NCBI GenBank assembly: GCA_029216955.1
Contig: JANAVB010016200.1
Location: 2,817,839-2,881,838 of the forward strand
Reading direction: 5' to 3'
Length of the DNA: 64,000 nt
Origin: Iris pallida
Taxonomy: Eukaryota; Streptophyta; Magnoliopsida; Asparagales; Iridaceae
Shown piece by piece: positions 10,910 through 21,005 of the stretch (positions are counted from its first letter, which is position 1; each line of letters begins with the position of its first letter). The notes under the pieces were generated by a model that saw only the letters and a program-made list of their open reading frames with translations, was not told the origin of the DNA and did not search any database. The translations under genes and the position numbers were made by a program.

Positions 10910-11099
10910 CCAAAGCGAACAGGGAATGTGCATGGCTATGTTTCCAACAGTTCGACATATCAGGGAGAGTTGCGAGCTTTCAAGAATCACAAATAAAGCC
11001 TGCAACCTCTTCATAAGGATACTAGTATAAATGTATAGACAAATAAAGTATTGTGGTGATATGTAATATTTAAATTGTATTGGGGTTTGATTTTTTTAT

Positions 11100-11393
11100 T
11101 TTTAATTGATGTTAGAACAATAATGTAATATTTTTGAGGGGGAGCATCCTGAAGATGCTAATGGAGACATCTTGAAGCATGTCTTTGCGCATTGTACTCT
11201 TTTTCTTCATAGAGGTTTTTTCTCACTGGGTTTTCCCTTCGAAAGATTTTTAACGAGGCAGTGTAAGTCGCACCCACTTTGATTCCTGAAGATTATTATT
11301 GTACTCTTTTCTCTTCTATGGATTTTTTCCAAAGGGTTTTTCCTAGAATTTTTTTTAATGAGGCAATAATTAAAGTGGGCATTCAAGGGGGAG
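11100..11393 (+). pseudogene. Copia retrotransposon 3' internal remnant with polypurine tract
   Basis: The segment has the non-coding tail typical of plant Copia elements: TACTCTTTTTCTTCATAGAGG, then GGGTTTTCCC, then TTTTTAACGAGGCA. The same module is duplicated (TTCTATGGATTTTTTCC, then GGGTTTTTCCTAG, then TTTAATGAGGCA). It ends in the polypurine tract AAGGGGGAG at 11385-11393, directly before an LTR start. All coding domains are missing. Confidence 0.75.
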
Positions 11394-11540
11394 TGTCGTG
11401 ATTTGGATAAATCCAAATATGGATGCCCTTATCCATACCCACATTCTATCTCATTCCCTCTATATATGTTATCAATGAAAAAAGTTACGTACAGTTTTCT
11501 GGCTACCAATTCCTTCTCCTTCTTTCTTATTTTTACAACA
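11394..11540 (+). repeat. Copia 3' LTR (short, partial or complete)
   Basis: The LTR starts TGTCGTGATTTGG straight after a polypurine tract and may end at TTTTTACAACA near 11540. GGATAAATCC forms a small palindrome near the start. Without a partner LTR the end point is a guess. 11541-11641 has no recognised content. Confidence 0.55.
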
Positions 11541-11853
11541 CTATCCAAACATGGTCCAAGCTATCAGACCATGCCTCTCTCTCAATGGAAACCCTTCGCC
11601 ACTCTCATCGACTCACCAAGCTCGAGTTCGAATCTATCACCCAGGGCCGGTCCGAGGGGATGGGTTGCCCTAGCCGGATTACCCTTGACTTTTATTAAAA
11701 AAATAATTACAACAAAAGCATATAAATAATTTTTTTGATAAAATCAAGATTACATTGTGCTTTTAGTTTCAACTATACCATAAAATCTTGATTACAAAAG
11801 TAACCAAAAAAAAAAGTCCGATCACGATACTTTATAAAATAGCACAATCTGGT

Positions 11854-12262
11854 TCAAAGAAAAATGCTTCTCTTTGCAATTTTTGGAGCAAATTCTTCAA
11901 TTAAGTGATCATACTCAAGCTTCTCTAGTAGCTCTTTTTCAATTGAGATCATTGTGAATCCATTCAATCTTTCTTGTGACATGGTGGTATGAAGATAATT
12001 CTTTATCAACTTCAACTTAGAAAAACATTTTTCCGCCGAAGCAACCGTGACCGGTATAATTAACAAAATTCGATAAGCAACCCAAGCATTCCGAAACCCA
12101 CCATCCCAATAAGATCTTATAAAGTCAAGGATGTCAATTGATTTTGTTACTTCTTTAGGCAATATTACTTTCAATTCTCTAAGGTCTCCAAATAACTCTT
12201 TTCCATTTATATCACAATGTTGGTTGTGTTCCAAAAAACCTTCTAGTTTAGTGTAATGCTCC
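11854..12262 (-). pseudogene. hAT transposase, C-terminal dimerisation domain
   Basis: Minus-strand translation shows the hAT dimerisation region: YRILLIIPVTVASAEKCFSK, then LKLIKNYLHTTMSQERLNG, then LSIEKE-like MISIEKELLEKLEYD. This matches Dimer_Tnp_hAT, the C-terminal part needed for transposase oligomerisation. It is the tail of the transposase whose front lies beyond the Gypsy at 30505-32600. The open frame continues upstream into Gypsy LTR sequence, so residues encoded above 12267 are not part of the transposase. Confidence 0.9.
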
Positions 12263-12267
12263 ATCAA
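12263..12267. other. Left 5-bp target site duplication ATCAA of the Gypsy
   Basis: ATCAA precedes the LTR start TGTCACG at 12268 and is repeated at 30500-30504 right after the far LTR end CACTACA. This shows that the two distant LTRs belong to one insertion event. Confidence 0.93.
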
Positions 12268-13926
12268 TGTCACGTCCCGATTCCGTAGAATCGATAGTCG
12301 TCCCCCGGGCGTGATGCCGTGCAAGCCTAAATTGCGCTCGCACAAGGCATAGTCATATGGTTATCCGAAACACAACAACAAGAGAATGCGCAGAGTAAAT
12401 TGAACACACATTATAGAGAAGAAAATTTAAGCTTTATTGATAATGAACATCATTTTTACAGACTCGATACAAAGGTGCCGCGCGGGCTTTTTACAAACTG
12501 ACTCCATTATAAAATGAACGTCGACGAGATAGCCATTCCATACATTTCATCCCTTGATTACAACCAGCATTACAAAACCACCTGGGATGACGGAAAGTCG
12601 CTCCATCTGTCTTCTTGGCCTTCGACAGCGGAGTCTTCAAAAGAGGTTGGATCCAAACTTCGACCGCAAGGATGAAGCTTCAAAATACACGAGCGTAGCC
12701 TCCCTTCACGCGGCACGCTCCTCCTGATTTATCGTACCTATAGAGAGAGCGAGGATCAGTACAATCAACATGTACTGGCGAGTGGCTAATTAGTTTCCAG
12801 GCTCTCATTTGGTTCAAGAGTTTAGATAAACATTTACACAACTTGCTTTTCGTGATCTTTCTAACCATCCTAGGTAATTTCATACGAAGCATTTAACAAA
12901 ACATAACCCAAGTAAGTTACACCAGAATTTCCCTCGGCAGAGCGCGCCGTGCAACATAAAACTTACCATCACCTTCCCTGTTAGTTGAATAACAATTTAT
13001 ATCAAGTGTTTGAGGTGGAGGTCACTGGCATTAACTAGCCATCCTGGACATAGCCTGATAATATGGGACCCTTGCAACGTAAGTAGCGAGCTCCGATGCA
13101 AGTCCCCGTCTTACCGGTTGCTTCATACCCAGCTCGGCTATAACCTGTTTCTTCCTAGGCCGAGTCGGTCCCGTGGCCCCGGGTTGCCGCTCGAAGAAAC
13201 CATCGCCCTTGTCGACAAGTTGTCCATGACCTTGATAGGTTAACGAGGTATATTTGGGATACCGTTGGGGCTTGTTATGTAATCGATTCATTCAGTTGTT
13301 TTGCAGGCCTAAAATAATTCTATCTCTTTTCTACACAATTCATCTTTTCTCTACTCAATATAGGACTTGTGTTTTCCAAGCGAATCATTCCATTTCATTA
13401 CCATTACCCAAGTTCTCATTTTTGAAATAGAAGGTCGAGATGAAGGAGGTCAGCCACTCACCTTAGTATTTACTTGAGGCGAGAAACTGGTTGGCCGCGC
13501 TAGACGTTGCCTACGCGATCACCTGAAATCGCAAAAGCAACCGATTGGAACACTGTGTTATTCAAGGAAATTCGATATGAATGTGAAGTTCGAAACGTAA
13601 GCCATGAAAACCATCGAAAACATTCACGAAAACGCATTCAGAAAACAAAGCCAAAACCAATGCAAGCGGCATGAAAAGCAGAGCAACGGGACGTCTCTCC
13701 CGACTCAGCCGCAGAGTCAATCCTTGAGGCGCAGCCCGCTGAATATGGGACTTGGTTCCGAAGAAGCCATTCCATAACGTAGAATGGATCTTAATTCAAC
13801 CGTTCCCGTTCGATCGATTCGATCGATCCGACCTATCGGTCCCGACCGAGTCGATAGCGACAGTGTTCCTTTCTCGCGCACCCCGTGGACGGACAACGGG
13901 ACACGATGTAGGGACGGGGCACTACA
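12268..13926 (-). repeat. Gypsy 3' LTR
   Basis: This 1659-bp LTR is nearly identical to 28840-30499. It starts TGTCACGTCCC and ends GGGGCACTACA in plus orientation. Since pol runs on the minus strand and ends beside it, this is the 3' LTR. Just inside it (13927-13970) the minus strand carries GAGGACGAAATTTTTTC, a conserved spot at the end of Tekay/Del internal regions. Confidence 0.93.
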
Positions 13927-13983
13927 CCATAACCAACAAAGAAAAAATTTCGTCCTCGAAACTTAAGAACAGAACCTACCTCT

Positions 13984-15448
13984 ATGAAAATAATGAAGGA
14001 AACTTTTCTTTCATCTGTGACTCGAGTTCCCATGTCGACTCTTCCGCCGCATGGTTCCTCCAGAGTACGCGAACAAGAGGGATCACTCGACTTCGAAGCA
14101 GCTTATCCTTGTGTTCTAAGATTTGAACTGGCTATTCAACGTAGGATAAGTCGGACTTTAGCTCCAGCTGGCCAAAGTCCACCACGTGGCTAGGGTCGTG
14201 CACATACTTCCGCAGCTGAGAGACGTGGAAGACATTGTGTACACCTTCGAGCGCCGGCGGTAGGGCAATTCTATAGGCTACTGGAGCGACCCGCTCGAGT
14301 ATTTCGAACGGCCCAACGAATCTCGGACTCAGCTTCCCCTTCGTGCCGAACCGAGCACTCCTCGCATAGGCGACACCTTTCAGGAACATGTGATCGCCCA
14401 CCTGGAACTCAAGCGGTCTTCGATGGGTGTCGGCGTAGCTCTTTTGCCGACTCTGTGCAATCTTCAGTCTTTCCCGAATTAGCTTGACCTTTTCCACAGT
14501 CTGTTCTGCCAGCTCCGGCCCGAGTATCTGCCGTTCCCCGACTTCATCCCAGCAAATGGGCGATCTGCACTTCCGGCCGTACAAAGCTTCATACGGTGCC
14601 ATTTGGATGTTGGATTGGTAGCTATTATTGTATGCAAATTCCGCCAGCGGTAGGTGGATATCCCAGCTTGATTTGAAGTTAATTGCGCAGAGCCGTAGCA
14701 TGTCTTCGAGAATCTGATTAACGCGCTCCGTTTGGCCGTCGGTCTGAGGATGGTAAGCTGAGCTGAACTGCAACTTGGTACCCAGCGCCGACTGAAGGTT
14801 ACTCCAGAATCGCGACATGAACCGTGAATCCCGATCAGAGACGATGGATACTGGAACTCCATGCAGTCGTACTATCTCGTCAAGATAAATCTGCGCCAGG
14901 CGATCAACGCTCCAAGTAACTTTGATGGCGATAAAGTGCCCTGACTTGGTTAATCGATCGACGATGACCCAGATGGCGTCGTTCCCCCGTGGTGTCTTCG
15001 GCAGGTCAACAATAAAATCCATAGTGACGTGATCCCACTTCCACTCGGGAATAGCGAGGTTCTGCATCTCCCCGCCCGGTCGCTGATGCTCAGCTTTCAC
15101 CTGCTGACAGGCTATGCATTGCGACACGAAGAGCGCCACATCTCCCTTCATCCCGTACCACCAGAAGGTCGTGCGGAGGTCCTTATACATCTTGGTACTG
15201 CTTGGATGCAAGGTATATTTCGTATGATGTGCCTCCGACATTATCTCCTTTCGTAGTTCTAAATCATCCGGAACACATAGTCGGCCATTCAATCTCAGCA
15301 CGCCGGTCTTGTCTTCCGCAAAGTCGGTCGCACTACCTGTCAAAATTCGCTCGCGCATTTTCTTCAGGTACGGATCATCCTTCTGAGCGGCCATGATCTT
15401 TTCCAGCAAACTCGGCTCTAACTGCAGCTGCGCCAACCGTACATCCCT
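13984..15448 (-). pseudogene. Gypsy integrase with chromodomain-like tail
   Basis: Minus-strand translation gives a complete integrase, which joins retroelement DNA to the host chromosome. The zinc-binding HHCC module (HHTKYTLHPSSTKM, then CIACQQVK) is followed by catalytic D (MDFIVDLP), D (VSDRDSRFMS) and E (TERVNQILED). The C-terminal part has PFEILERVAPVAYRIALP and NVFHVSQLRKY. A stop (TAG, about 14129-14131) interrupts the frame after DLSYVE. The frame then continues with PVQILEHKDKLLRS and VRVLWRNHAAEESTWELE, the chromodomain-like tail of Tekay-type chromoviruses, up to about 13984. Another stop near 15449 separates it from RNase H. Confidence 0.93.
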
Positions 15449-15451
15449 GAA

Positions 15452-16888
15452 TCAAACCCGGAGATCGATGCCCATTTCTTCTAGATCTTGTAGTAGTCTG
15501 CGGTTGATGGATAGCGAGGCAAGATATTTCCGACTCCGAGCGTCCGCCACCACATTTCCCTTGCCCGGAGTGTAGTCGATCGTCAAGTCATAGTCTTTGA
15601 TTAGTTCAAGCCAGCGTCTCTGTCGCAAGTTCAATTCCTTTTGGGTGAAGAGATACTTGAGGCTCTTGTGGTCGGTATAGATTGCGCATGCCACGCCATA
15701 TAGATAGTGACGCCACAATTTCAACGCGAACACAATCGCCGCTAACTCCAAGTCATGCGTAGGATAGTTCTTCTCGTACGGCTTTAACTGTCTGGAGGCG
15801 AAGGATATCACCTTATTTCGCTGCATGAGCACACATCCCAAGCCCTGGCCTGAAGCATCGCTGAATATCTGAAAACCCTCTGGCCCATCCGGAAGTGCGA
15901 GTATAGGTGCCGAAATTAGTCGCTGTTTTAGCTCCTGGAATGAAGCTTCACAGTCATCCGACCGCTCATACACGACGCCCTTTTGAGTGAGGCGAGTCAA
16001 TGGCGATGCAATCTTCGCGAAGTCTTTCACGAAGCGTCGATAGTATCCCGCCAAACCAAGAAAGCTTCGAATCTCACTAGCAGACGCAGGCCGCTTCCAA
16101 TCAGCAACAGCTTCCACTTTCTTCGGGTCGACTGCAATGCCTTCGGACGAAATGATGTGACCAAGAAAGGATATGCTGCTGAGCTAAAATTCGCACTTAC
16201 TCTGCTTCGCGTACAACTTATGTTCTCGAAGTGTCTGGAGCACGGCCTGTAGATGTTCTGCATGCTGCGCCCTGTCCTTCGAGTAGACGAGAATATCATC
16301 AATAAAGACTACCACAAATTTATCAAGGAAGGGTCGAAACACCCGATTCATTAGATCCATGAAGGCAGCAGGGGCGTTCGTCAGGCCGAATGGCATCACC
16401 AGGAACTCATAGTGGCCGTACCGAGTGCGAAAGGCAGACATTTGCACGTCGTCCGACATGATCTTGAGTTCATGATAGCCCGAGCGGAGATCAATCTCCG
16501 AGAATACCGAGGCGCCTTGCAGTTGATCGAATAAGTCGTCTATGCGGGGCAATGGGTACTTGTTCCGGATGGTGGCTTTATTCAGCTCTCGGTAATCGAC
16601 GCACAGACGCATGGACCCATCCTTCTTCTTCACGAACAACACGGGCGCTCCCCACGGTGACACGCTAGGCCGAATAAACCCTTTGTCGAGTAACTCTTGT
16701 AACTGGACCTTGAGTTCCTTCAGCTCGGCGGGGGCCATTCTGTACGGGGCCTTGGAAATCGGTCTGGTATCGGAGAATGTATCGATGCTGAACTCGATTT
16801 CTCGGTCGGGGGGCATGCCGGGTAGCTCGTCCGGAAATACATCGAAGAATTCTGCCACAACGTCGGTCTGACCCGCGTTTGCACCATT
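15452..16888 (-). pseudogene. Gypsy reverse transcriptase and RNase H
   Basis: The minus strand encodes the RT palm motifs: [42 protein letters not shown] and the catalytic [12 protein letters not shown]. RNase H follows with [22 protein letters not shown] and [12 protein letters not shown], ending ADARSRK where ADALSRK is usual. One in-frame stop (about 16181-16183, just after SKCEF) splits RT from the FLGH segment. The frame begins abruptly at about 16888, where the viral DNA starts, so protease and the pol N-terminus are lost. Confidence 0.93.
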
Positions 16889-17040
16889 TAGCCTTAACCG
16901 GCTAAACCGGTTAGTATCGTCCCTTCAGCCTATATATAGATGGGCTTATGTTCGTGAAAGGGCAACGAAGTTTGTAATATTTTCCTTTTGTGCTTTCTGA
17001 GTTCTTGTGTGCTTTCCTTCTCTCAATTCCGTTGTAAATT
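16889..17040 (+). promoter_or_regulatory. Viral promoter region, copy 1
   Basis: A TATA box (CCTATATATAGA at 16929-16940) lies just before the primer-binding site, where the pregenomic RNA promoter of caulimovirids sits. About 20 bases upstream is a perfect inverted repeat, TAACCGG-CTAAA-CCGGTTA (16894-16912), a possible protein-binding site. The identical block recurs at 25016-25167. Confidence 0.75.
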
Positions 17041-17053
17041 TGGTATCAGAGCC
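17041..17053 (+). other. Viral minus-strand primer-binding site (tRNA-Met)
   Basis: TGGTATCAGAGCC is the plant initiator tRNA-Met complement used by pararetroviruses to start reverse transcription. It is conventionally genome position 1. It is present only in copy 1; copy 2 goes from GTAAATT directly into an inverted leader segment. AATAAA follows at 17063-17068. Confidence 0.92.
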
Positions 17054-17165
17054 AGCGTATTCAATAAAGATCTGGTGTTCTTAGTAAGTAATCTTTCTTT
17101 TCTTTTTACTTTCATTTAATTATGTTTGAGTAAACCTGTGTTCTTGAGTATGGATCTATGATAGG

Positions 17166-17389
17166 TAGCTAGTTTTAACAAGAATAACGCTAAGATGTGT
17201 GCAGTAGCTCTTACGCTTTGGTGTAGAAAACGAACCAAAGCTGTGCTCTAATTCCGTGAAGCGGTAGTTCAGGCTTGTGGTCGTATGTTCGAGGCCAAAC
17301 CCTGCCAGAAAGCCACGGTAGTTCCTTGATCAGCGTAATCAGGGAACGTAGGGGAACTAGGTCAAACCGCAGAATCAAGGGTCAAAGCG
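17166..17389 (+). other. Viral leader segment, copy 1 (opposite orientation to copy 2)
   Basis: This 224-bp piece of the long leader (TAGCTAGTTTTAACAAG to GGGTCAAAGCG) recurs in reverse complement at 25168-25391. In copy 1 an inverted repeat brackets it: AGTTTTAACAAGAAT near 17171 and ATTTTTGTTAAAAC near 17413. Caulimovirid leaders usually fold into a large stem-loop with small upstream frames. Confidence 0.88.
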
Positions 17390-17473
17390 AGCAATAGCAG
17401 AGATCTTAGAATATTTTTGTTAAAACATGCTAGAGCCTACCATAGCTCATATACTCAAGAACAACTCCTTACC

Positions 17474-19260
17474 ATGGGAGACTATTGAGGCGAAAGCCGA
17501 ATTTCGGGTTTCAGCGAATGACCATCGCTGTCCTTACAACCTGAAAGGATATGAACATCTTGTTCATCTTCCTTCCCACGATAACCATGACAATGGTATA
17601 TACAATTTTATCGTGGATACCTTAGTGACTATGAATAGAAATATGCATGAAGATATGCAGACTATCCGAAAGGATATAGTTGATATGAGTAGTACCATAC
17701 ATACTATTCATACAGATGTTATTCATACTGGACACGAAATCGTCCAACTAAAAAACGATCTAAAGTGCCTAGGAAAAATTCCTATGGATGTTGACACTGC
17801 TACTAGTAAACCTGCTAGAATTGCAGGCCAACCACTGGTTGTCAGAAGAAGCCGTTGGGCTACAAATATTAATATGATGAAACTTTCTTCTAAGGAAACC
17901 AACACAATTCCTCCAGAAGAAATTGATGAAAGCTTTTATAAAACCTTTTTAAGATTACAACAACAGGAACTGTCAGGAGATATTGACAGTGAACCTGTAT
18001 ATACATATTATGAACAACATGCTAAAGCAATTGACTTCTTTAAATGGAAATATACTGAGAGTTCTGATTCAGACTCATCAGATAGCGATATAGAACCCCT
18101 CTTTGTTCGTGCCATTGAAGAAGGACAAAGTAGCAATGATACTTTAAATATCGAAGCTGAACCACATCTAAATCCTACTACTATACCCCCTAATCCTAGG
18201 TTATAATGAGGGATCCAAAATTTATTCTTGGAGAGCCCTCCCCTTACACTTCTAAATTTAGAGAAGAAAGGCGTAAAGATTGGTATAAGCTCCATTCTTC
18301 TCAACAATCATACCAACAAGATAAAAGATATTTATCTGATGGTTTGATCTTAAACCTTGAAAACGTTCCACATAAACAAATTGGAGAATATCTCTCTAAT
18401 TGGTTACAAAAAATGCAAGGGATGGTATATTTTCTTCCTGCTGACATAAGTACTGAAGGAAATATTCATTATGCCACTAGCCATTGGCAAGGTGATATAA
18501 TAGCATGGTTGAGAAATTTTGAAACTCAAAATCCTCAAAAAATAGAAACACTAAAAGCAAATCCAGATAAATTTGCAGCACTTGAAGAATTGATTAAGCA
18601 ACTTCTAGCAGATTTCACGGGAGAAGTATCCCAAGCTACAAAAAATTATAATAAGATATTACATAAAATGATTTTGTGTGATATTTGCATGCTAGAAGAA
18701 TTTGTATCCAAGTACATTGGATTAATTTTCCATTTAAATGATAATAGGGAAAAAAATTCTGGATGGAAGGATTCTTTACTAAAATTCCTTATCCCTGGAA
18801 TAATATTATTAAAGCAAGATATGATGAATTCCGTGGTGGTATGAATGGTCTTCATACAACTGGCATGCTCAAAAAGGCATGTATGAGAACCATGGAAGAA
18901 ACTTGCGAGCAGGCTAAAGCGGCATCTCAAATGAATAAATTTATTAAAAACTCTGTACTTGGTTATAGATGTTGTAACAAGTACAATGAAGATATTAATT
19001 TCCAGTTTGGATGTCCACCTACATGGAAACAACCAAAATGGAAACAATCAAAATGGAAAAAGGGTAAAACCTTTAGTAAGAAAAAATGGAAAATTACTAG
19101 AAAGAAATGGAAATCTAACTTCAAAAAGAAGTTTAAAACAGAAAAGAATTTCCACAAAAGGAAATTTATTAAGTGAAAAAAGTTTAAAAAAGGTTGTAAA
19201 TGTTTTAAGTGCAATAAGGAAGGACACTTCGCCAATGAATGTCCTGAAAACATACAAAGT
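17474..19260 (+). pseudogene. Viral coat protein region with zinc knuckle, copy 1
   Basis: The region encodes the virion protein part of the first viral gene. The likely start ATG is at 17474, by comparison with copy 2 at 25433. The order is an N-terminal helical stretch (IRKDIVDMSSTIHTIHTDV), an acidic serine-rich part near 18065, the coat core (WLQKMQGM, YFLPADIST, HWQGDIIAWLRNFETQNP), a lysine-rich tract and a CX2CX4HX4C knuckle (CFKCNKEGHFANEC, about 19200-19241) that binds nucleic acid. Lesions seen against copy 2: a 2-bp loss right after the start, 1-bp shifts near 18198 and 18755, and a stop near 19174. Confidence 0.87.
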
Positions 19261-20121
19261 GTGGTCATAACTGACCTTGATGATTATGGTATTCATATTG
19301 GAACCATAGATGAAATTAGCAGTAATACTTCTGCTTCTTCTGTCTATGAGATTGAGTCTATGGATGAATCCTTTGGTGAGGATAATTCTTCTGAGATTGA
19401 GGATCTCAGTAATGCTATAGAACATCTCAAGATAAATATGAATACAATAAATAAAACTTATAATCAAATTAGAATCACTCTTTTAGACGATAAAGCTATC
19501 CTCCCTATTAAAGAAGGGATTTCTGCCGGATATACTTTATACGCTAAAGAGGATGTTTGTATTAAACGTTATAGAAGTGCCGAGATACGTCTTGGACTAT
19601 GAATCTTTATACCCCTTGGATATTATGGTGTTATCCATAGTGTTCCTTTGCATACAAATAAAGGTATACTGTTGACACAGGGTTTTATTGAGCCAGTATC
19701 AAGACATAACGTATGTATCACCGTTAAAAATACGGTCTATGAGGGTGATTATATTATTCACCGTGGTGACCCTATTGGGTTACTAGTAATCCATAAATAT
19801 GAGGATCTACCTATGGTGGAAGAATCCCTTCCGTCTAAAGCAGTTCCTCAACCAGGTCCTAGTTCAAGTATTAGCTCTGATAGGAGAGACCCTGACGAGC
19901 AATACTATGAATTTAGAATCTATATGAATAGACTTACGTCAGAAGAAACTTCGAATTCTAGCCTCCAGCAAAGTGAAGGTGAACAATTCGAAATTACTGA
20001 CGAAGATCTGGAAAAGCTCAAGGAAGCTATTCCTCATTCTGATAAAAAGGAAGTATATAAACCTATATCCTTCCAGTCTCGATTTTTAAATAAACATACC
20101 TATGTATTCGAAAGAATGTAG
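19261..20121 (+). pseudogene. dUTPase-like domain of the viral first gene, copy 1
   Basis: Downstream of the knuckle lies a region with a trimeric dUTPase-like pattern: a PIKEGISAGYTLYAKEDV start (like the AGYDLY motif), RSAEIRLGL, IPLGYYGVIHS, LTQGFIEPVSRHNVCIT, and a final GDPIGLLVIHKY close to the GDRIAQLII motif. Active-site residues of motifs 1-3 are largely replaced, so catalysis is doubtful. One stop (TGA, about 19600) interrupts copy 1; copy 2 has an arginine codon there. An acidic linker follows up to a stop at 20119-20121. Such a domain is not a standard part of caulimovirid proteins that I know. Confidence 0.68.
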
Positions 20122-21002
20122 GGAAATATTGAACTTCGCGGAGGAGAAGACTTCTCTTCTATATGCCTCCTCGACAAAAAGAAAATCGAAAAATTAAAAA
20201 AGAAATACCCAAAAATGAGATACCTACATATTGGGTTAATTCAGTTAAAATAACGGGTTTATTCCGAACAGGGATTGATACTCCCATACTTGTTGTCTGT
20301 ATGGATGAACGTATCATTAACAGCCCTCTTAATAGCATTATTGGAGGAGCTAAGTCCAACCTGGTAAACAGGTTATTTGGAATAAACATTCATCCGGACT
20401 TTTCTATAAGTCTTGATGATGAAAATATTGAAAAAACATGTACACTATCTATAAACCTTCAGGGCATAGAACTTATGCCAGGATCTAAGGTTTTGGGTAT
20501 ACAATGGAAACATTGTATGGCTTTAAACGATACTCCAACGTTTAAATCCTTTACTCCCAAACATTTAGTTAAACTCTTCGAGGTTGGCATGGGCAAGACC
20601 ATACAACCAAGATTAGTAAAATTAGAACATTTAAGGCTTGACAATGAAATGCAAATTTTTGTCAAATCCTTAAAACCTAAACTTGAGGTACCTACTGAGT
20701 ATTTTATTGCCTCTGGCAATACTATTTCTACTGTATTAAGTGGAAGCCGACCTCAGTCTCATGATAATGAGGCTTCCTCCTCTAATTCAGTAAGAATTTT
20801 ACGATCTATTTCTATGGGACACTTAGATTCGGGAAGAATATCGGTTTCACCTGACATTTCAACCCATAGAACTAGTATTAATGAACCTCCTATGGAAGGA
20901 CGGACTAGTCTCCTGATGAATGAAAATGCCAGGAGAGATAATAATCTAGTCGTACCTACAGCATTACCCCCTATTAGGGAAAATAGGTCTGACTTGTCTT
21001 AA
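20122..21002 (+). pseudogene. Viral movement protein (30K superfamily), copy 1
   Basis: This gene allows cell-to-cell movement through plasmodesmata. The preceding frame continues after the 20121 stop as EKLKKKYPKMRYLHIGLIQ, then shifts near 20245 into the frame reading KITGLFRTGIDTPILVVCMD (a 30K core strand with the conserved D), LFGINIHPDFSISLDDEN and GIQWKHCMALNDT. Continuity suggests that coat, dUTPase-like and movement parts belonged to one polyprotein. The serine-rich C-terminus ends at 21002, just before the pol start. Only copy 1 has this part. Confidence 0.78.
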
Positions 21003-21005
21003 TTA

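Noticed and set aside
10116..11030. 304-codon open frame in the GC-rich block, Ser/Arg-rich at first
   Set aside because: Overlapping long frames exist on both strands, the peptide follows the CGAGCTC-type repeats, and its 3' half runs into Copia LTR sequence.
17063..17068. AATAAA as the viral polyadenylation signal
   Set aside because: It lies after the primer-binding site, whereas the signal usually lies between promoter and primer site; noted only in the primer-site entry.
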